This document shows positions 61,554 to 64,000 of a stretch of 64,000 nucleotides of DNA, piece by piece. The notes below the pieces were generated by a model. That model was not told the origin of the DNA, did not search any database, and worked only from the letters and a program-made list of their open reading frames with translations. The position numbers and the translations under genes were made by a program. Origin of the DNA: Eubacteriales bacterium (GTDB lineage: Bacteria; Bacillota_A; Clostridia; Christensenellales; Aristaeellaceae); NCBI GenBank assembly GCA_029974035.1, contig JARKQG010000073.1, positions 1 to 64,000 of the forward strand. The letters run 5' to 3'. Position 1 is the stretch's first letter. Every line of letters starts with the position of its first letter.

Positions 61554-62264
61554 TCAATCTTGCTTCTCTTGCTGCTTGGCCTGCGCGGCGGCGCCGGCGG
61601 CGCCGCTGGTTTCACTTTTCGCCTGGAGCACCGTCTGCCGGATGCCGGCGTCGGTCAGCCCGTCCGCGGCCATCATGGTCTCCAGTACCTGAACATCGGT
61701 GGCGATATCCAGCGCCTCGTCGGCATAGAGCTTGTCAAGCTGTTTTTCAAAGGCCAGCGCAATCATGTCCAGGCTGTTTTCCACGCTGGAGAGCGCCTTT
61801 TTCACCTGCTGGCCGGAGCCCGCGCCGCTGAGCTGGCGGTACTGGGTGATGAGCTTGTCGGTGGTGGGCAGGTAGTACTCCATGAAGCGGCGCACCTGGT
61901 CGTACTGCCCATGCTTCTCCGCCACGGCGGAGAGGATCTTCCGCCCGGCCTCGTCGATGCGCTTCAGGTCCTTCGCCACGACGGGCGACGGCGCGCTGGC
62001 CGCGGAATCCCGCAGCCGCTTCATCGCCTCCAGGCTGGAGGCGAGCTTCCGGTCGATATCTCGGTTCCCGGTGGCCAGCACGTCCTCCACCTCGACCGTG
62101 CGGCCGGGCAGAAATTTGCGCGACACGAAAAACGCCGCCAGCGAAAGCGCAATGGCCAGCAGGATGTTGGACAGTTCGTACAGATGGCCGAAAAGCCCGA
62201 AAATGACCCAAACCGCCGCGGCGATGTAGATCGGGATCGCGGAGGGGATGATCTTTGTTTTCAT
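61554..62264 (-). CDS. xpaC: XpaC family 5-bromo-4-chloroindolyl phosphate hydrolysis protein
   Basis: 236-residue membrane protein: two N-terminal helices (about 8-25 and 33-47) then a coiled-coil cytoplasmic domain (RFMEYYLPTTDKLITQYRQLSG). XpaC (PF10112) always pairs with TelA. First gene of the operon; ATG 62264 follows GAGGTG and promoter 62285-62313. Confidence 0.9.
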   Translation of the reverse strand: MKTKIIPSAIPIYIAAAVWVIFGLFGHLYELSNILLAIALSLAAFFVSRKFLPGRTVEVEDVLATGNRDIDRKLASSLEAMKRLRDSAASAPSPVVAKDLKRIDEAGRKILSAVAEKHGQYDQVRRFMEYYLPTTDKLITQYRQLSGAGSGQQVKKALSSVENSLDMIALAFEKQLDKLYADEALDIATDVQVLETMMAADGLTDAGIRQTVLQAKSETSGAAGAAAQAKQQEKQD

Positions 62265-62284
62265 TTCACGACACCTCTTCCAGT

Positions 62285-62313
62285 ATTTTACCGAAAACTC
62301 CGGGTTGAATCAA
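62285..62313 (-). promoter_or_regulatory. Promoter of the xpaC-telA-lemA-TPM operon
   Basis: Minus strand TTGATT (62308-62313), 17-base spacer, TAAAAT (62285-62290). Confidence 0.65.
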
Positions 62314-62377
62314 GGCGCTGCGTGTTCAAAGCAGAAATTTCATGCGCAAACTGTCGCGCGGCGCGTTTAAAACGCGG

Positions 62378-62406
62378 TTTACAAGCGGCCCGGCGCGTGA
62401 TACCAT
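62378..62406 (+). promoter_or_regulatory. Probable promoter of the phosphofructokinase gene
   Basis: TTTACA (62378-62383), 17-base spacer, TACCAT (62401-62406), with AAAGGAG 17 bases downstream. Confidence 0.6.
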
Positions 62407-62434
62407 GGGAAAAAAGAAAAAAGGAGCAACAGCC

Positions 62435-63499
62435 ATGAAGCGCAGAATCGGTCTTTTGACCGCCGGCGGCGATTGCCCGGGCCTCAACGCCGCGATCCGG
62501 GGCGTCGCCAAGGCGGCGTACGAAATGTTCGACGCGGAGATCATCGGCATCGCAGACGGCTTCGGCGGTTTGATCCGCGGAGAATTCCAGGAGATGAGCC
62601 AGCGGGATTTTTCCGGCATCCTGAACCGCGGCGGCACCATTCTGGGCGCTTCTCGCACGCCGTTCCGGGAGATGCGCGTGATCGGAGAGGACCACGTGGA
62701 CAAGGTCAAGGCCATGAAGGACAACTACAAGTGGATGAAGCTGGACTGCCTGGTCACCCTGGGCGGCAACGGCACCCATAAGACCGCGCGGATGCTCTCC
62801 GAGGAGGGGCTGAACATCATCGGCCTTCCCAAGACCATCGACAACGACATCTGGGGCACCGACGTCACCTTCGGCTTCCACACCGCCTGCAACACCGCCA
62901 CCGAGGTGATCGACAAGCTGCACACCACCGCGGACAGTCACGGCCGCGTGATGGTGGTGGAGCTGATGGGCAACAAGGCGGGCTGGCTGACGCTGCAGTC
63001 GGGCATCGCCGGCGGCGCGGACGTGGTGCTGATCCCGGAGATCCCCTACGACATGGATCGGGTCATCAAGGCGGTGGAGGCGCGCAAGGCCAGCCGCAAA
63101 AACTTTTCGATCATCGCGGTGGCCGAGGGCGCGCAGTCGAAGGAAGAGGCCGCCCAGAAGCGCAAGGACCGCCAAAACGACAACCCCTACCGCACCGTCG
63201 CCCACAAAATAGCCGAGGCGGTGCAGCAGCAGACGGGCCTGGAGGCGCGGGCGGTGGTGCCCGGCCACATCCAGCGCGGCGGCAGTCCCTGCCCCTACGA
63301 CCGGCTGTTGTCCACCGAGTTCGGCGTACACGCGGCCGAGCTGATCGCCAAGGGGCAGTATGGCGTCACGGTGGCGCTCATCAACTGCGACGTGGACCAC
63401 AACCCGCTTTCGGATGTGGGTGGAAAGACCAAGCTGGTGACCGAGCAGCACCCGCTGGTGCGCACCGCCCGGAGCATGGGCATCGAACTGGGCGGCTGA
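62435..63499 (+). CDS. pfkA: 6-phosphofructokinase, PfkA superfamily (Gly/Lys type)
   Basis: 354-residue cytoplasmic enzyme making fructose 1,6-bisphosphate. Begins RRIGLLTAGGDCPGLNAAIRG; phosphate-donor loop LGGNGTHKTA, catalytic LPKTIDNDIWGTDVTFGF, then ELMGNKAGWL and PGHIQRGGSP. The Gly in GGNGT (position 104 of E. coli numbering) favours ATP, while Lys in PKTIDND is shared with PPi-type and actinobacterial ATP enzymes; ATP use is thus likely but not certain. ATG 62435 has AAAGGAG at 8 bases. Confidence 0.93.
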   Translation: MKRRIGLLTAGGDCPGLNAAIRGVAKAAYEMFDAEIIGIADGFGGLIRGEFQEMSQRDFSGILNRGGTILGASRTPFREMRVIGEDHVDKVKAMKDNYKWMKLDCLVTLGGNGTHKTARMLSEEGLNIIGLPKTIDNDIWGTDVTFGFHTACNTATEVIDKLHTTADSHGRVMVVELMGNKAGWLTLQSGIAGGADVVLIPEIPYDMDRVIKAVEARKASRKNFSIIAVAEGAQSKEEAAQKRKDRQNDNPYRTVAHKIAEAVQQQTGLEARAVVPGHIQRGGSPCPYDRLLSTEFGVHAAELIAKGQYGVTVALINCDVDHNPLSDVGGKTKLVTEQHPLVRTARSMGIELGG

Positions 63500-63510
63500 C
63501 GCCCCCGGGT

Positions 63511-64000
63511 TTATCCACCGTCGCCGGCCAGAAGCCCATCGATCAACCGGGCCGCCACGGGTGCCGCGACGTCGGTGGGGATCGCGAACGCCAGCCCTTC
63601 GAAGCTCTCGTCGCCGTAGCCGGAGGCGATCTTCATGGTGGGGATCCCCACCAGGTCGCCGTTCATGTCAAAGAGCGCGCCGCCGCTGTTGCCGGCGTTG
63701 ATTGCGGCGTCCAGCTGAATCATGCCCACCTTGGGCGATATGTTTCCGGCGGTCAGGTTCAGCCGGTTGAGCCCGCTGACGACGCCCATTGTCAGCGTGC
63801 CGGACAGCACGTCGTCCCCCACCCTGGGATAGCCCACGGCAAACACCGGGTCGCCGATGCGAAGCGCCGAGGACGCGCCCATCCGCACCGCCGGAACGCC
63901 TTCCGCCGGGCCGGTGTAGAGCACGGCCAGGTCGTAGGTGCTGTCGTGGGCGCTTTGGCGTACCGGCATCTCCCGCCCATCGGCAAGCCGCACGATGAGG
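63511..64000 (-). CDS. HtrA/DegP-like trypsin-fold serine protease, 5' end outside window
   Basis: C-terminal 163 or so residues visible; the start lies beyond 64000. Visible are the catalytic Asp in STYDLAVL and Ser in AAINAGNSGGAL, with GYPRVGDDVLSGTLTMGVVSGLNR and FAIPTDV typical of HtrA. It ends in GLLAGDGG with no PDZ domain after the protease domain, unlike DegP. The catalytic His and any membrane anchor must be upstream. Convergent with pfkA, 11 bases apart. Confidence 0.88.
   Translation of the reverse strand, partial: LIVRLADGREMPVRQSAHDSTYDLAVLYTGPAEGVPAVRMGASSALRIGDPVFAVGYPRVGDDVLSGTLTMGVVSGLNRLNLTAGNISPKVGMIQLDAAINAGNSGGALFDMNGDLVGIPTMKIASGYGDESFEGLAFAIPTDVAAPVAARLIDGLLAGDGG

Noticed and set aside
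60225..62438. 737-codon antisense frame under telA and xpaC
   Set aside because: It spans two real genes and their intergenic gap, which a genuine gene would not do; Leu/Gly/Val/His-rich composition.

Overview
The window is a GC-rich chromosomal segment, about 65% GC by eye. It most likely comes from an anaerobic member of the Bacillota, class Clostridia. The reasons are a complete rnfCDGEAB operon, a PyrR attenuator in front of pyrR-uracil permease, a Bacillus-type PurR, a YesMN two-component pair, a YtrA-type GntR regulator with its ABC exporter, KtrAB, the XpaC/TelA pair, strong AGGAGG ribosome sites and sigma-A promoters with 16-18 bp spacers. No rRNA, tRNA, CRISPR array, phage or intact insertion sequence was seen. 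Genes are densely packed on both strands.

Layout. 1-5.2 kb: a cellobiose/beta-glucoside module (GH1, LacI regulator, divergent GH94 phosphorylase) with three LacI-type operators. 5.2-11.5 kb: split ThrE-type exporter, ABC-F ATPase, DUF815 AAA+ ATPase, radical SAM protein YgiQ. 11.5-22.9 kb: a sugar-type ABC importer with two permeases and L-rhamnose mutarotase, next to YesN/YesM and two uroporphyrinogen-decarboxylase-fold proteins; this looks like one uncharacterised catabolic regulon. 22.9-31 kb: VanX/VanY-like peptidase, GNAT, pyrimidine salvage operon, GntR-ABC operon, DMT transporter, TcdA. 31-37 kb: a lysine-tailed small protein and the Rnf complex. 37-44.2 kb: KtrA/KtrB, DMT transporter, a decayed metallo-beta-lactamase gene, AraC regulator, a fused MFS-acetyltransferase gene and a low-GC GNAT gene. 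44.3-52.6 kb: pth-mfd-RACo-like operon, purR, murC. 52.7-64 kb: DUF2207 protein, XRE-cupin/acyl-CoA ligase/lipoprotein/DUF975 run, xpaC-telA-lemA-TPM operon, phosphofructokinase and a truncated HtrA-type protease.

The most unusual signal is a family of three 162-bp intergenic elements (24769-24930, 30983-31144, 36904-37065), plus one solo end at 30957-30980. They share terminal inverted repeats AGTAGTCC(G/A)CGAAG, internal fold-back symmetry, identical length without indels, and one 44-codon open frame ending at the same place in each copy. In two copies the terminal repeat supplies or touches the stop codon of the neighbouring gene. They resemble a non-autonomous, ERIC- or MITE-like element. 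Other oddities are the in-frame MFS/acetyltransferase fusion, a pseudogene with UGA where relatives are recalled to have Cys, a probable CTG start codon for the GntR regulator, and a long convergent overlap between the DMT transporter and tcdA.
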